This document shows positions 27,425 through 36,236 of a DNA stretch of 64,000 nt, piece after piece; positions within the stretch are counted from its first letter, which is position 1; each line of letters begins with the position of its first letter. The translations under genes were made by a program, and so were the position numbers. The notes under the pieces are model-generated. The model did no database searches, was not told where the DNA came from, and saw only the letters and a program-made list of their open reading frames with translations. This stretch comes from Rhizobiales bacterium IMCC20636 (lineage in GTDB: Bacteria; Pseudomonadota; Alphaproteobacteria; Rhizobiales; GCA-2746425), in contig CP018226.1 of the NCBI GenBank assembly GCA_016865015.1, positions 1,085,001 through 1,149,000 of the forward strand, given 5' to 3'.

Positions 27425-28207
27425 TCAAATCTGGTAATTATTGTTATATATACAGCCATTTAAAAAATTATATGTATCGTATTCAGATTTTATTTTAGAC
27501 TTTACTTTCTGTAAGTAATCTATGTATTTTTCATCCTCTGCGAGATTAGAGCTTGGGGTTGGCGATTTATACATATTTCCAACTTTAGGCATGTCTGCGG
27601 ATTCAGTTTTATTCAAATTTTGTATCAACTTCGGCAGCGAGAGGTCGATATCTCCTATCGGGATAGCGTGCAAAGTTTTTGTTGAACGGTTTGGCTCATT
27701 GCGAATATCTCCGAAATGATACCTGTAACCACGCCGCAAGTGATTGATGTTTTTGAAACAAAACCTCAAGGCAGATATGTCGCGAGGTTCATCGGAGCAG
27801 AGCGCATCCATAAAGAAATCCACATTGCCAAAATGACTATAGACAATGGCTTCGTTGGCTGTCCACGGATGGCCTGCCGGGCGCCCCTCTCTGAGCCGAA
27901 AGTTGAACCCTGAGATTATCCGCTCGAGAGGATCGCGCAGAACTACAAAAATTTTCGCCTTTGGATAGCGAAGCCTCGCCATCTGGAAGCTCCAATTGTG
28001 ATTCAGTACTATTGGGACACGAAGACCTGCCTTGTCGCAGTTCTGAAAGAACGCGTTGATGGAGGTCCCTCCAGTCTTGCCCACATGCATGAATACATAT
28101 TTGGAATCACCAAATTTGTTCTTTGGTTTGTGCGAATAGGCTCTCACAAGAGTTTTAAACCGGGTTTCCGGCGGTCTGGTTTGGGTGAAGTCGATGTTGT
28201 TACTCAT
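27425..28207 (-). CDS. Sulfotransferase family 2-like protein
   Basis: A 260-residue sulfotransferase: PAPS phosphosulfate loop HVGKTGGTSI at residues 41-50 and 3'-phosphate-binding segment VVLRDPLERIISGF near residues 88-101, the arrangement seen in carbohydrate sulfotransferases. Cytoplasmic by sequence, with a basic start. The gene is clearly more AT-rich than its neighbours and the C-terminus is Asn/Tyr-rich (NGCIYNNNYQI), which suggests separate acquisition. Five bases separate its ATG from the stop of the sulfotransferase-like gene upstream, so they form an operon. The acceptor sugar is unknown. Confidence 0.85.
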   Translation of the reverse strand: MSNNIDFTQTRPPETRFKTLVRAYSHKPKNKFGDSKYVFMHVGKTGGTSINAFFQNCDKAGLRVPIVLNHNWSFQMARLRYPKAKIFVVLRDPLERIISGFNFRLREGRPAGHPWTANEAIVYSHFGNVDFFMDALCSDEPRDISALRFCFKNINHLRRGYRYHFGDIRNEPNRSTKTLHAIPIGDIDLSLPKLIQNLNKTESADMPKVGNMYKSPTPSSNLAEDEKYIDYLQKVKSKIKSEYDTYNFLNGCIYNNNYQI

Positions 28208-28212
28208 TTAAA

Positions 28213-28932
28213 TCAAATCCAGCCACGTCGCCAAAAAAATTTTCGCAATTTTCGCGGTAGCAACAATGCGGCAGTTGAATAGGGTGGGGACAGATGCTCT
28301 GCATAGGGGCGCCCGAGCAGGTCAAGCTGTTCCTTGACCCGCCATACATTTGAGCGGTAGTTGCGCTTGCCACATAGATCATCAGATTTCGTTCTGTAGA
28401 CATGCGGAAAATTACAATCCGGGATTGGAACTCCCAGAAACCCGCAAAGCTCGGCCCAGCCGTCGCCATTTTCCCAGTTCAAAATGACCAGTTGATCGCT
28501 GGCATTGTTGGCTTCAAAGAAATCGATGACCTCATCCTGATGGCGCGTGTAGAGTTCCAGAAACTGTTTTTCGAACCCATGAGGGTAGGAATGGCCATAG
28601 GCCAGCATCTGTCCGTTTTTTCTAGGGTGCGCACGCAGACAGTGTTTCTTCAGACTGCGCAACCAGACGTCCGGCGATTTGCGCAGTGTGAGGACGAATT
28701 TTGCATCGTTACCATAGCGCTGGAACAAATCCTTGTAGGCCAGAGGATAGGGCCAGTCTTCAAAAGCGTCATGTGCATCACACAGTGTATAAAGCGCCTC
28801 TTTATCCCCATACAGATATCTGGACATGATGTCCCTTCGGCTCGACATATGACGATATCCCAATTGTTCGAAACAAACGCCCAGTGTGGAGGTGCCTGTC
28901 TTGTTCAAACCAATTCCAAAGATTTTTGTCAT
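28213..28932 (-). CDS. Sulfotransferase-like P-loop protein
   Basis: A 239-residue protein with the sulfotransferase-type P-loop FGIGLNKTGTSTL (residues 5-17) and a later KFVLTLRKSPDVWLRSL segment, which corresponds to the 3'-phosphate-binding region with Arg and Ser. It resembles the Sulfotransfer_4 type. ATG 28932 has an AAGG ribosome site close by; the frame runs further upstream to 28986, but that ATG adds a tail without similarity. Transcribed with the gene at 27425-28207 (5 bases apart). Confidence 0.8.
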   Translation of the reverse strand: MTKIFGIGLNKTGTSTLGVCFEQLGYRHMSSRRDIMSRYLYGDKEALYTLCDAHDAFEDWPYPLAYKDLFQRYGNDAKFVLTLRKSPDVWLRSLKKHCLRAHPRKNGQMLAYGHSYPHGFEKQFLELYTRHQDEVIDFFEANNASDQLVILNWENGDGWAELCGFLGVPIPDCNFPHVYRTKSDDLCGKRNYRSNVWRVKEQLDLLGRPYAEHLSPPYSTAALLLPRKLRKFFWRRGWI

Positions 28933-29268
28933 GCTGGCCTTTTGGTATGCGCGGTCAGTGAAGTTTATGCATATAGCATGAGACACAAGCGCCGCACGAA
29001 AATTTACTCGGCTGTTTAAGCGAACACTTGTGGATGTGGAGCAACCGTATATGACAATTTTTCAATTGATGTTGGTTCGATCTGATTTGAGCGGCCATAC
29101 CTGCAATGTGCCGAGGAGCATGAGGATTTGTATCAACATCAAAGTTCCTTTGTGCGCGACGTGATAGTGAGATATCAAACGGGTTCCATCGGCTTGTGAC
29201 ATCGTTTGAAAAACATTCATAGGAATGTCATTATTTGCCGTAAATAGAAACCTGTTGGAAGAAGTTAA
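28933..29268. other. Intergenic gap, no gene seen
   Basis: No coding frame of convincing length or composition. The only longer open frame overlaps the YrbL-like gene and is a shadow. This gap should hold the promoter of the minus-strand sulfotransferase pair and of the YrbL-like gene. Confidence 0.6.
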
Positions 29269-29923
29269 ATGAATGCGTCTAGCGCTGTCCTTAACGACCG
29301 TCTGTTGCTCGGCAAAGGCGCTGACCGAAGTACCTATTTGCATCCCGATGATGAATCGAAGCTTATAAAGGTTGTTCATGAAGGCGGCAAAAAGCGGGCA
29401 GAAGGTCGAAAGCGCTACTGGTCGATGGGGCGTCGTCTGGATATGGACGGTAATGAGCGCGAGTTGCGCTCCATCAGGTTGCTGCAAAGCGTTGACAGTT
29501 ATGACACACAGTTTTTTCCCGGAGTTTTTTGGATCTATTGAAACGAATCTTGGTTTGGCGCTCGTATTTGAAAGATTTGGTTCGGGGCCAAGTGAGGGGG
29601 TCTATGAGTTGAAGAATTCTGCGGAACGCAATTCCGCGTTTAAGTTGTTATCCAAAGAACAAATTCTGGAGCAGTTCGACGAATTGTTAGACCTATTCAT
29701 GAAGATTGGAATTCCAAGTGTTGGACTAGCTGTTGAGAATGTGGGGATACTGCATCGTACTGGGCAGAGGCCTCAGCTTGTCTGTTATGATATGAAGTTT
29801 CTTGAGGAACGAGGGTTGTTCCCTCTCGCAGACTGGTTTCCATTACTCCATCAAAGACGGGTCAAGCGTATCTTGAAGCGCCGAAAAGCTAAATTTGCAG
29901 CCAAGATCGATCTTGATTTATAG
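29269..29923 (+). pseudogene. YrbL-like kinase-fold protein, frameshifted
   Basis: Two overlapping frames together encode one YrbL-family protein of about 217 residues. The first part (29269-29530) reads LLLGKGADRSTYLHPDD then LIKVVHEGG, the YrbL nucleotide-loop region. The second part continues in the next frame from about 29531 with IETNLGLALVFERF to KFAAKIDLDL. One extra base, most likely in the six-T run at 29525-29530, breaks the frame; five Ts would restore VFGSIETN. Either the gene is inactive, or the run is a sequencing error, or slippage restores the protein. YrbL proteins are PhoP-network members and are related to kinases of lipopolysaccharide sugars. It sits within the glycan island. 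Confidence 0.8.
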
Positions 29924-30031
29924 CTGTTTCCTGATGAATGACTTTTTGTAAAATTCGGACGGCTCAATGAGCGCACCTAAGTTGGTTCAGTTGCATTCCT
30001 AGAAATACGATGGCAAAAAGCAAGGTTGCTT

Positions 30032-32071
30032 TCAATCGGACTTTTCTATTGCACTCATCACCAGTTCTGCGAGCATCCTGGCTCCGATATCGGACAGATG
30101 GTCATCGTCGCGGTAAAACAAGTTTTCTGTACCGTGGGTCACACAACGGTCTGCTATTGCGGTGTTGCAAAAGAGGTGCTCTGGATAAATCCGAATGATT
30201 CCGTCATCGGTGATGTGGTCTAAAAGTTCACGGGCACCTGCCGTTCGTGCTTTGAAAACATCAGCTCCCGTCGTTACTGGGTCCGTTGCTGCGATTTCCC
30301 GCGCATCGCCGGAAGCTCCGATGATTTTTTCGGCCAGTTTTTCCGGTACGTTCCAACCGACTTCCGGTATCGGATAGATCAGAATGACGCGGTGACCCGC
30401 TTTGATTATTCTATCCACCGTTGCGTGATATTGTCCTTTGATGAAAGCATTTCGGTCTGTCTTTGAATCCAGGCTGTTGCCATCATCCTGAATAAAGAAA
30501 TTCATTTTACCTTCAAAACCGCCCTCCTGATTGTCGAAGCGGGTCTCCTCGAGAATGAGTGGCAAGCGGCCTCCCAAAATGACAAAGGATGGTTTGGATT
30601 GCTCGATGAAGGATAGTCTCTCCTCCTGCAAAGCTGAGGTGCAGCGTTTGTGCCGTGAGAGATCGGCAGATCTTACCCGATTGGCTCCTGCTATAAGCTG
30701 ACAGCCGGTGTAAGTTGAAACAGCGAATTCGTATCCGGCATCAAAAGCCAGTTTGCGGAGTTCCGGAGCCAACATTTGCATATGGCTGTCACCGACGACA
30801 ATGATCCGCTTGTCGGGCGCCGAGCCACCAGTGGAGCGTGTCCACTGATGCCGTGCAATTCTCTCTGCCTTTGGCAGCTCGGCCAAAAATGCCGGAAATC
30901 TGAAAGCATAACCGTTGACCAGACCGATCACGCTGAAAGTCATGATCAGCAGTGTTGCGGTGCCCGCTATCGCGACAAAGCTTTTGATGGAAATCAACGA
31001 TCTGTTGCGCGCTGGTCGTTCGATTGAAAAGTATGTGATTGATGCAAGTAATACCGATAGAAAGATCAATATTACAGACGCAGCATTTCCCTCGTCCCGC
31101 AGTATGATTTCTCCAAAAGAGAAGATGGGGAAGTGCCACATATACAGCCCGTAGGACATCAACCCGATTGCTACGAAGGGTCTGCTGGACAGGATTTTGA
31201 CCGTCAGATCAGTCCCGTTCGCAAATCCAATGATCAGCATTGTTCCAATGACCGGTACCAGAGTGAGAACGGATGGATGCTGTGTGTCGCTGGAGAACAT
31301 GAACATGGGAAGGATCACAAGGAAAAATCCAAATGTGGGCAGGTGTTGGGTCAGGGGAGATTGAGTGCCTCTTGTTGAATTGGCTCTGCCGCGCTGCTGC
31401 TCAAGAACCGCCATCATCGTGCCTGCCAGGAGTTCCCACATGCGCGCTGGCAGAAGATAAAAGGCAAACTCGGGACGAGTACTGCTTGTCCACTGTGCAA
31501 TCCCCAGAGAGGCAAGCGCCAGAATGCAAATTAGCGTCAGGCGCGCTTTATTTTCGAGGCGACACAACAGCAGTAAAACAAGTGGCATGATGAGGTAAAA
31601 CTGCTCTTCAACAGCTAGTGACCACGTATGCAGGAATGGCCTTATGGTGCCGCCCGTGGCCCAGTATGGATCTTCGGACCAGAAATAGAAATTTGAAGAA
31701 AACAGAATCGAGCCAATGATTGAATAGCAATATTCACGCATGGCCTCGGGAATGAGGAACATCCATGCCATTGGTGTGGAAACCAGCGTCACAGTCATCA
31801 GAACCGGCAAGATGCGCCTGGCCCGTCGTTCGTAAAAACTGGCGAAGGAAAAGCTTTGGCGCTCCATCTCCCTGATGATGATTGACGAGATCAGATATCC
31901 GGAAATCACGAAGAAGATATCAACGCCCAAAAATCCGCCGGGGACCAGGTTTTGGTCAGAGACTGAAAAGTCTGCGTGAAAAAGAATAACGCCCAATACG
32001 GCGACTGCACGCAATCCATCGATTTCCGGGCGATAGGTCAGGCATGATCTGTGCGTTATGCCGTTTCCCAC
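30032..32071 (-). CDS. Acyltransferase 3 / SGNH-domain O-acetyltransferase
   Basis: A 679-residue OafA-type membrane O-acyltransferase. The N-terminal half (to about residue 380) has about ten membrane helices and the family opening YRPEIDGLRAVAVLGVILFH with the conserved Arg and His, then LGVDIFFVISGYLIS. The C-terminal half is an SGNH esterase-like domain with IIVVGDSHMQM (nucleophile Ser) and DDDHLSDIG (Asp-x-x-His). Such fusions O-acetylate surface polysaccharides or lipopolysaccharide. The start codon is GTG 32071, overlapping the end of the upstream glycosyltransferase gene by 16 bases. It belongs to the minus-strand glycan operon. Confidence 0.92.
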   Translation of the reverse strand: MGNGITHRSCLTYRPEIDGLRAVAVLGVILFHADFSVSDQNLVPGGFLGVDIFFVISGYLISSIIIREMERQSFSFASFYERRARRILPVLMTVTLVSTPMAWMFLIPEAMREYCYSIIGSILFSSNFYFWSEDPYWATGGTIRPFLHTWSLAVEEQFYLIMPLVLLLLCRLENKARLTLICILALASLGIAQWTSSTRPEFAFYLLPARMWELLAGTMMAVLEQQRGRANSTRGTQSPLTQHLPTFGFFLVILPMFMFSSDTQHPSVLTLVPVIGTMLIIGFANGTDLTVKILSSRPFVAIGLMSYGLYMWHFPIFSFGEIILRDEGNAASVILIFLSVLLASITYFSIERPARNRSLISIKSFVAIAGTATLLIMTFSVIGLVNGYAFRFPAFLAELPKAERIARHQWTRSTGGSAPDKRIIVVGDSHMQMLAPELRKLAFDAGYEFAVSTYTGCQLIAGANRVRSADLSRHKRCTSALQEERLSFIEQSKPSFVILGGRLPLILEETRFDNQEGGFEGKMNFFIQDDGNSLDSKTDRNAFIKGQYHATVDRIIKAGHRVILIYPIPEVGWNVPEKLAEKIIGASGDAREIAATDPVTTGADVFKARTAGARELLDHITDDGIIRIYPEHLFCNTAIADRCVTHGTENLFYRDDDHLSDIGARMLAELVMSAIEKSD

Positions 32072-32871
32072 CAGGATCTGCCGTCTTTCACAAATTTCCT
32101 GATGCCCTGCTCAGCGAGCCATTTGCGACCAATGTCCGAAATAATTTCTGGGCGGTTCTGCCCGAATAGATACGCGCATCTGTACCGCTTCAGAAAATCG
32201 AAAAGCTGTGCATTGTGATGCCGTTTCATCTGTTTTTCAGGGTCCAGATCGGTATTCATCATGGCCGCAATTTTTTGCGCTGCATCCGTTCTCCAAAGGC
32301 CGGGGCTGGTTCCGAAGCGGTTTTCGACCGATCGGGCATATGGAATGCCAAGAAATTTGTGTCGTCGCCGCTTGACCGAAAACCTGTCCCGCCCGTTCCA
32401 GGAGAATGATGCGTTCATGAACGCCACCTTGATGACGTCCTCTGTGAATAGTGGTTCCGCTTTGCGAGACGTAATGGCTTCATGCGCCAGCCAATCGTCT
32501 TCCATGTGAAGGATGTAAGGAGACTGGGCCTGTTGCCATGTCCATCGAACCGCTTCGCAGAAACCAGGCCTGTCCGGGCGTCGGATCGTCGCCTGCGGAA
32601 AATGCGTCTTCAGAAGCTCTATCATGCGCTGTTCGTCGGCAGCACTGCCCAGGAACGGGTCAATATTGACGAACACATTCGCTATGTTGAAATGTGGAAA
32701 CACAAATCGCTGAAAACTCTTCACAGTTCTTTTCAGAACTCCAAATCGGCGCACCGATACCAGGCAAACATCCACATCCAATTTCTTTGCTCCTGCACTC
32801 GGAACAAAAATTCTATTAATACTGTTCCAGCAGCAATTTGTGTTACATATGATCGAAGGCATCTGATGCAT
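32056..32871 (-). CDS. Glycosyltransferase-like protein
   Basis: A 271-residue GT-A fold protein with an EDDW motif (HMEDDWLAHEAI), where the Asp pair would hold the metal, a plausible N-terminal nucleotide-sugar segment (DVCLVSVRRFGVLKRTVKSF) and an Arg-rich end. The family is not certain. The start at ATG 32871 overlaps the end of the Stf0-like gene by 29 bases; ATG 32862 is also possible. Its stop overlaps the acyltransferase start. Membership of the sulfotransferase/acyltransferase operon supports a sugar-modifying role. Confidence 0.72.
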   Translation of the reverse strand: MHQMPSIICNTNCCWNSINRIFVPSAGAKKLDVDVCLVSVRRFGVLKRTVKSFQRFVFPHFNIANVFVNIDPFLGSAADEQRMIELLKTHFPQATIRRPDRPGFCEAVRWTWQQAQSPYILHMEDDWLAHEAITSRKAEPLFTEDVIKVAFMNASFSWNGRDRFSVKRRRHKFLGIPYARSVENRFGTSPGLWRTDAAQKIAAMMNTDLDPEKQMKRHHNAQLFDFLKRYRCAYLFGQNRPEIISDIGRKWLAEQGIRKFVKDGRSWWETA

Positions 32872-33640
32872 GCCAAGACGTCCATCCAGATACTGGTCTT
32901 TTTATTAAAAATTTCCAAATACTTTTTAAACTTCTGGAAGGAAGCTTTCTACTTGATTGGATTGATAACAAATCCTTGTTTTTGATGTCGGTCAAAAAGC
33001 GTTCAGTCCATTCATCGTTTAAACTATTGCTTTGTTTGTGGATTTTTGAAGAGGTGACTTTATGTGTGGATACATTGAGTTGCTGCGCGAGATCTGAAAG
33101 GATGCCGTTTTTGTCTTTCAAAATATCCTCGTAAAAAATGTGTTTGTATTCAATATTCTTGAAATTCAGGTATGTTTTCCAGAACAAATCCTGGTTTTGT
33201 ATGTTCAGATAGCTGCGAAAAATGCGCTCAAAGCTATAGGCCGGATCATACTTTTGTTGTTGCTTGGCGGTCCACATACCGGACTTGCGAGCCTTGGCAT
33301 GAGACACGGCTTGAGCGATCTTGTCCTTCCGCTCCAGTAATACCAGTTTCACATTGTGGCGTTGTGACATCTGTTGAATAAAGTCAACGCCACCTTCACT
33401 GCTGATCCGATAGAGGTGCCATGGGAAAACTTTTACGCTGAACCGACCGTTGGGCGTGGAACTGAGGTTCAGCAATTGCTCATAGAAGCTGTCATCAATC
33501 GAGCCGAACCCTGATGGGAAGTGTGCCTTTTCGAGCCATTCGTCACAGATTCCCATCTGTCCGGTTTGGTTGATCATCGACGCTAACCAGGTCGACCCGG
33601 TTCTGGGGCTCGTCAAGATCAAGGATCCCGTTCTCGTCAT
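32843..33640 (-). CDS. Stf0-like sulfotransferase
   Basis: A 265-residue sulfotransferase of the Stf0 type. It begins MTRTGSLILTSPRTGSTWL, where PRTGSTWL is the phosphosulfate loop typical of Stf0 enzymes (known for 2-sulfation of trehalose in mycobacteria). Later come VKVFPWH, and LLERKDKIAQAVSHAKA, the family's 3'-phosphate-binding region. Start at ATG 33640 puts the loop near the N-terminus as in the family. It heads an operon with a glycosyltransferase and an acyltransferase, with overlapping genes. Acceptor unknown. Confidence 0.85.
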   Translation of the reverse strand: MTRTGSLILTSPRTGSTWLASMINQTGQMGICDEWLEKAHFPSGFGSIDDSFYEQLLNLSSTPNGRFSVKVFPWHLYRISSEGGVDFIQQMSQRHNVKLVLLERKDKIAQAVSHAKARKSGMWTAKQQQKYDPAYSFERIFRSYLNIQNQDLFWKTYLNFKNIEYKHIFYEDILKDKNGILSDLAQQLNVSTHKVTSSKIHKQSNSLNDEWTERFLTDIKNKDLLSIQSSRKLPSRSLKSIWKFLIKRPVSGWTSWHASDAFDHM

Positions 33641-33977
33641 GAAACTCTGTTCCCTTGTTGGAGGCTGCGACCGGCGTTGCAGTTCCGGCCAGTGATCTGT
33701 TGAATTGAGACTAAAATCAAAACGCGCAGGGGACAAACCTTATTGCGCAGGCGTTTTTGACGTGCCACCCATTTTGAGATGTCGATATACGGAACTCTGC
33801 TGCGACGGTGCATTTTGTGGTGGGGAATGGATCGGATGAGATATGGGAATGGCCTTGACAAACCACCGGGCACCACTATTCGACTTCGAAGCCGTAAAGG
33901 TTTTCTTGGTTGAGTTCGTGAACGCGGTTATCGTGGGCACCATGAACGAGGCAGTTCGCTTCAGAAACAGGTTCAAT

Positions 33978-35027
33978 ATGCGGAGATTTCTCTGCCCTAA
34001 ATGCAGTCGTCAGATTCATTTCGACAACAGTCAATGTGTCAGCTGCGGTTCCGTTCTGGGGTATATGCCCCTGCAGGATCAAATGCTGCTGCTGAATGCC
34101 GAGTCCGGTGTGCCGGGCGACACACCACGCCCCTGTGCCAACCGGAAACTCATCGGTTGCAACTGGTTGTGCGAGAGCGACAGTCAGAGCGAGCTATGTT
34201 TGAGTTGCCTGCACACCACGAAGATTCCAGACACATCCGACGATGAAAGGCGGCAACGCTGGCGGCGACTCGAGAGTGCCAAGCGCCGACTGTTTTACGC
34301 CCTGATCAAATTCCGCCTGCCATTGGCTGTGGAACGGGACAATTCGGCAGGCGCACTGCATTTTGAACTGCTGGGGGATGAAGTCCATCCCGACGGCAAG
34401 GAAAAGCGTGTGATGACGGGTCACTATAATGGCCGGATCACCATCAATATTGATGAGGCCGATGACGCCATTCGCGAAAAGAACCGGACCAGTCTGGGCG
34501 AGCCTTATCGAACCCTGATTGGCCATTTCCGACACGAAGTGGCGCATTATTACTGGGACAGGCTGATTGCAGGACAAGATGTCATTGACGCCTGTCGCGC
34601 CTGTTTTGGCGACGAACGCCAGGATTACTCTGAAGCGCTGAAGAGCTATTACAAGAATGGCCCGGTTTCTGACTGGCAGAAATCCTATGTCAGTGAATAT
34701 GCAAGTGCCCATCCCTGGGAAGATTTTGCTGAAACATGGGCGCATTATTTTCACATCGTCGGCGGTTTGGAGACGGCATATGCCTATGGCCTGAACCCGC
34801 AACCCATGGACCCCGGTGCCCCGGTTCTTGAGCAGTTGGAAGATCCTTATCATGTGTCTGATCACCGTCAGTTGATCCAGCATTGGATACCGCTGACCGT
34901 TGCCATGACAGCAATGAACAGATCGATGGGTATCAGCGACTATTACCCGTTTGTTCTGTCCTCCCGGGTTTCGGAAAAGCTGAAATTCATTCATGATCTG
35001 ATTGAGGCGCATCCACAATCGATGTAG
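33978..35027 (+). CDS. Zinc-ribbon metallopeptidase (DUF2248/Peptidase_Mx-like)
   Basis: A 349-residue protein. It opens with a zinc ribbon (CPKCSRQ then CVSCGSV, residues 6-24) and a second Cys cluster near residues 53-77 (CNWLC, CLSC). The zincin motif HEVAHYYWDR starts at residue 186, and a nearby EDFAETWAHYFH segment probably supplies the third zinc ligand. The family is widespread in Alphaproteobacteria with no proven substrate. ATG 33978 directly precedes the ribbon; an earlier in-frame ATG at 33843 adds 45 residues with no family feature. Confidence 0.88.
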   Translation: MRRFLCPKCSRQIHFDNSQCVSCGSVLGYMPLQDQMLLLNAESGVPGDTPRPCANRKLIGCNWLCESDSQSELCLSCLHTTKIPDTSDDERRQRWRRLESAKRRLFYALIKFRLPLAVERDNSAGALHFELLGDEVHPDGKEKRVMTGHYNGRITINIDEADDAIREKNRTSLGEPYRTLIGHFRHEVAHYYWDRLIAGQDVIDACRACFGDERQDYSEALKSYYKNGPVSDWQKSYVSEYASAHPWEDFAETWAHYFHIVGGLETAYAYGLNPQPMDPGAPVLEQLEDPYHVSDHRQLIQHWIPLTVAMTAMNRSMGISDYYPFVLSSRVSEKLKFIHDLIEAHPQSM

Positions 35028-35125
35028 GGGCTGAATTTAACTGGAAGGATGGGAATTCGGGTGGTTTCGCCTCGTTGTTTACGCGTGGCAGAAGGCGACC
35101 GCACAAGCGTCTCAAACGAAATTAA

Positions 35126-36055
35126 CTAAGCGCCAAAGACATTCCATCCGGTCTTTGCCACCAGCATTTCCAGTGCCATTTTGCCGAGTTTTGAATTGCC
35201 ATTGGAGTCCAGCCCCGGAGACCAAACTGCGATGGCTGCTTTGTCAGGCACAATCACGAAGATGCCTCCGCCAACTCCGCTTTTGCCGGGTAAACCGACA
35301 CAGAATGCAAATTCTCCAGACCCGTCATAATGCCCACAGGTCATCATGATGGCATTGATGCGTCGTGCCCTGTGTTGGGGAACCACGGTCGATGTGGTCA
35401 GCGGGTTCACGCCGGCATTGGCCAGATACAGACCAGATCGTGCCAACTGGACGCAGTTCATGGCTATCGCGCATTGGTGAAAATAGACGTCCAGTGTCTC
35501 GTCAACCGGATGATGCAGATTGCCGAAAGCCCGCATGTAATTGGCCAACGCCGCATTGCGGAAACCGGTGTCGGTTTCCGATTGAGCCACATCGCGGTCG
35601 ATCAGAATGGACTCATCATCTGCAACGCCTCTGACAAAGCGCAATATCTCACCGATGGTCTCTTTTGGATGATGCCCATCCAGCAGAATATCGGAGACAA
35701 CAATGGCACCGGCATTGATGAAGGGGTTCCTTGGAACGCCTTTTTCCTGCTCAAGCTGGACAATGGAATTGAATGCTGTCCCGGATGGTTCCCTGCCGAC
35801 TCTTTCCCATAATTTGTCGCCAATCTTGCCGAGCGCCATTGTCAGCGTGAATACCTTGGATATGCTTTGGATCGAGAATGGCTCAAATGCGTCGCCGGTT
35901 GAAAACATCTGGCCGTCAATCGTTGCGATTGCCATGCCGAAATGCCGGTTGTCCTGCTTGGCAAGCTCAGGAATGTAATTGGCCACCTTGCCGCGATCGG
36001 TCTGGCGCGACAGCGTCTGGTTGATATCATTCAACAGCGATTGCAGATCAAGCAT
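35126..36055 (-). CDS. glsA: Glutaminase
   Basis: Serine-dependent beta-lactamase fold glutaminase (glutamine to glutamate and ammonia), 309 residues. The Ser-x-x-Lys catalytic pair is in [16 protein letters not shown], with [18 protein letters not shown] and a Gly-rich GKSGVGGGI end typical of the family. ATG 36055. Stands alone; its tail is convergent with the metallopeptidase gene (98 bases apart). Confidence 0.95.
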   Translation of the reverse strand: MLDLQSLLNDINQTLSRQTDRGKVANYIPELAKQDNRHFGMAIATIDGQMFSTGDAFEPFSIQSISKVFTLTMALGKIGDKLWERVGREPSGTAFNSIVQLEQEKGVPRNPFINAGAIVVSDILLDGHHPKETIGEILRFVRGVADDESILIDRDVAQSETDTGFRNAALANYMRAFGNLHHPVDETLDVYFHQCAIAMNCVQLARSGLYLANAGVNPLTTSTVVPQHRARRINAIMMTCGHYDGSGEFAFCVGLPGKSGVGGGIFVIVPDKAAIAVWSPGLDSNGNSKLGKMALEMLVAKTGWNVFGA

Positions 36056-36236
36056 GTGGCTGGTTCTCTAAACGGGCTGGACAGGTGATGGGGCTTTGCA
36101 CCTTGCATCATATCATGCCCGATCCACGGGTGTACCGTGAAAAGCTCTGTTGCGCTGCCGGATGGCGAGATACAGAGCCTTGCTGACTCATGTTATATTG
36201 CTCGCGATTCCCTGTATTGGTCACAATGCGGACGCG

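Noticed and set aside
29062-29487. Long minus-strand frame over the YrbL-like gene
   Set aside because: It overlaps a gene with clear family similarity on the plus strand and has no family features itself.
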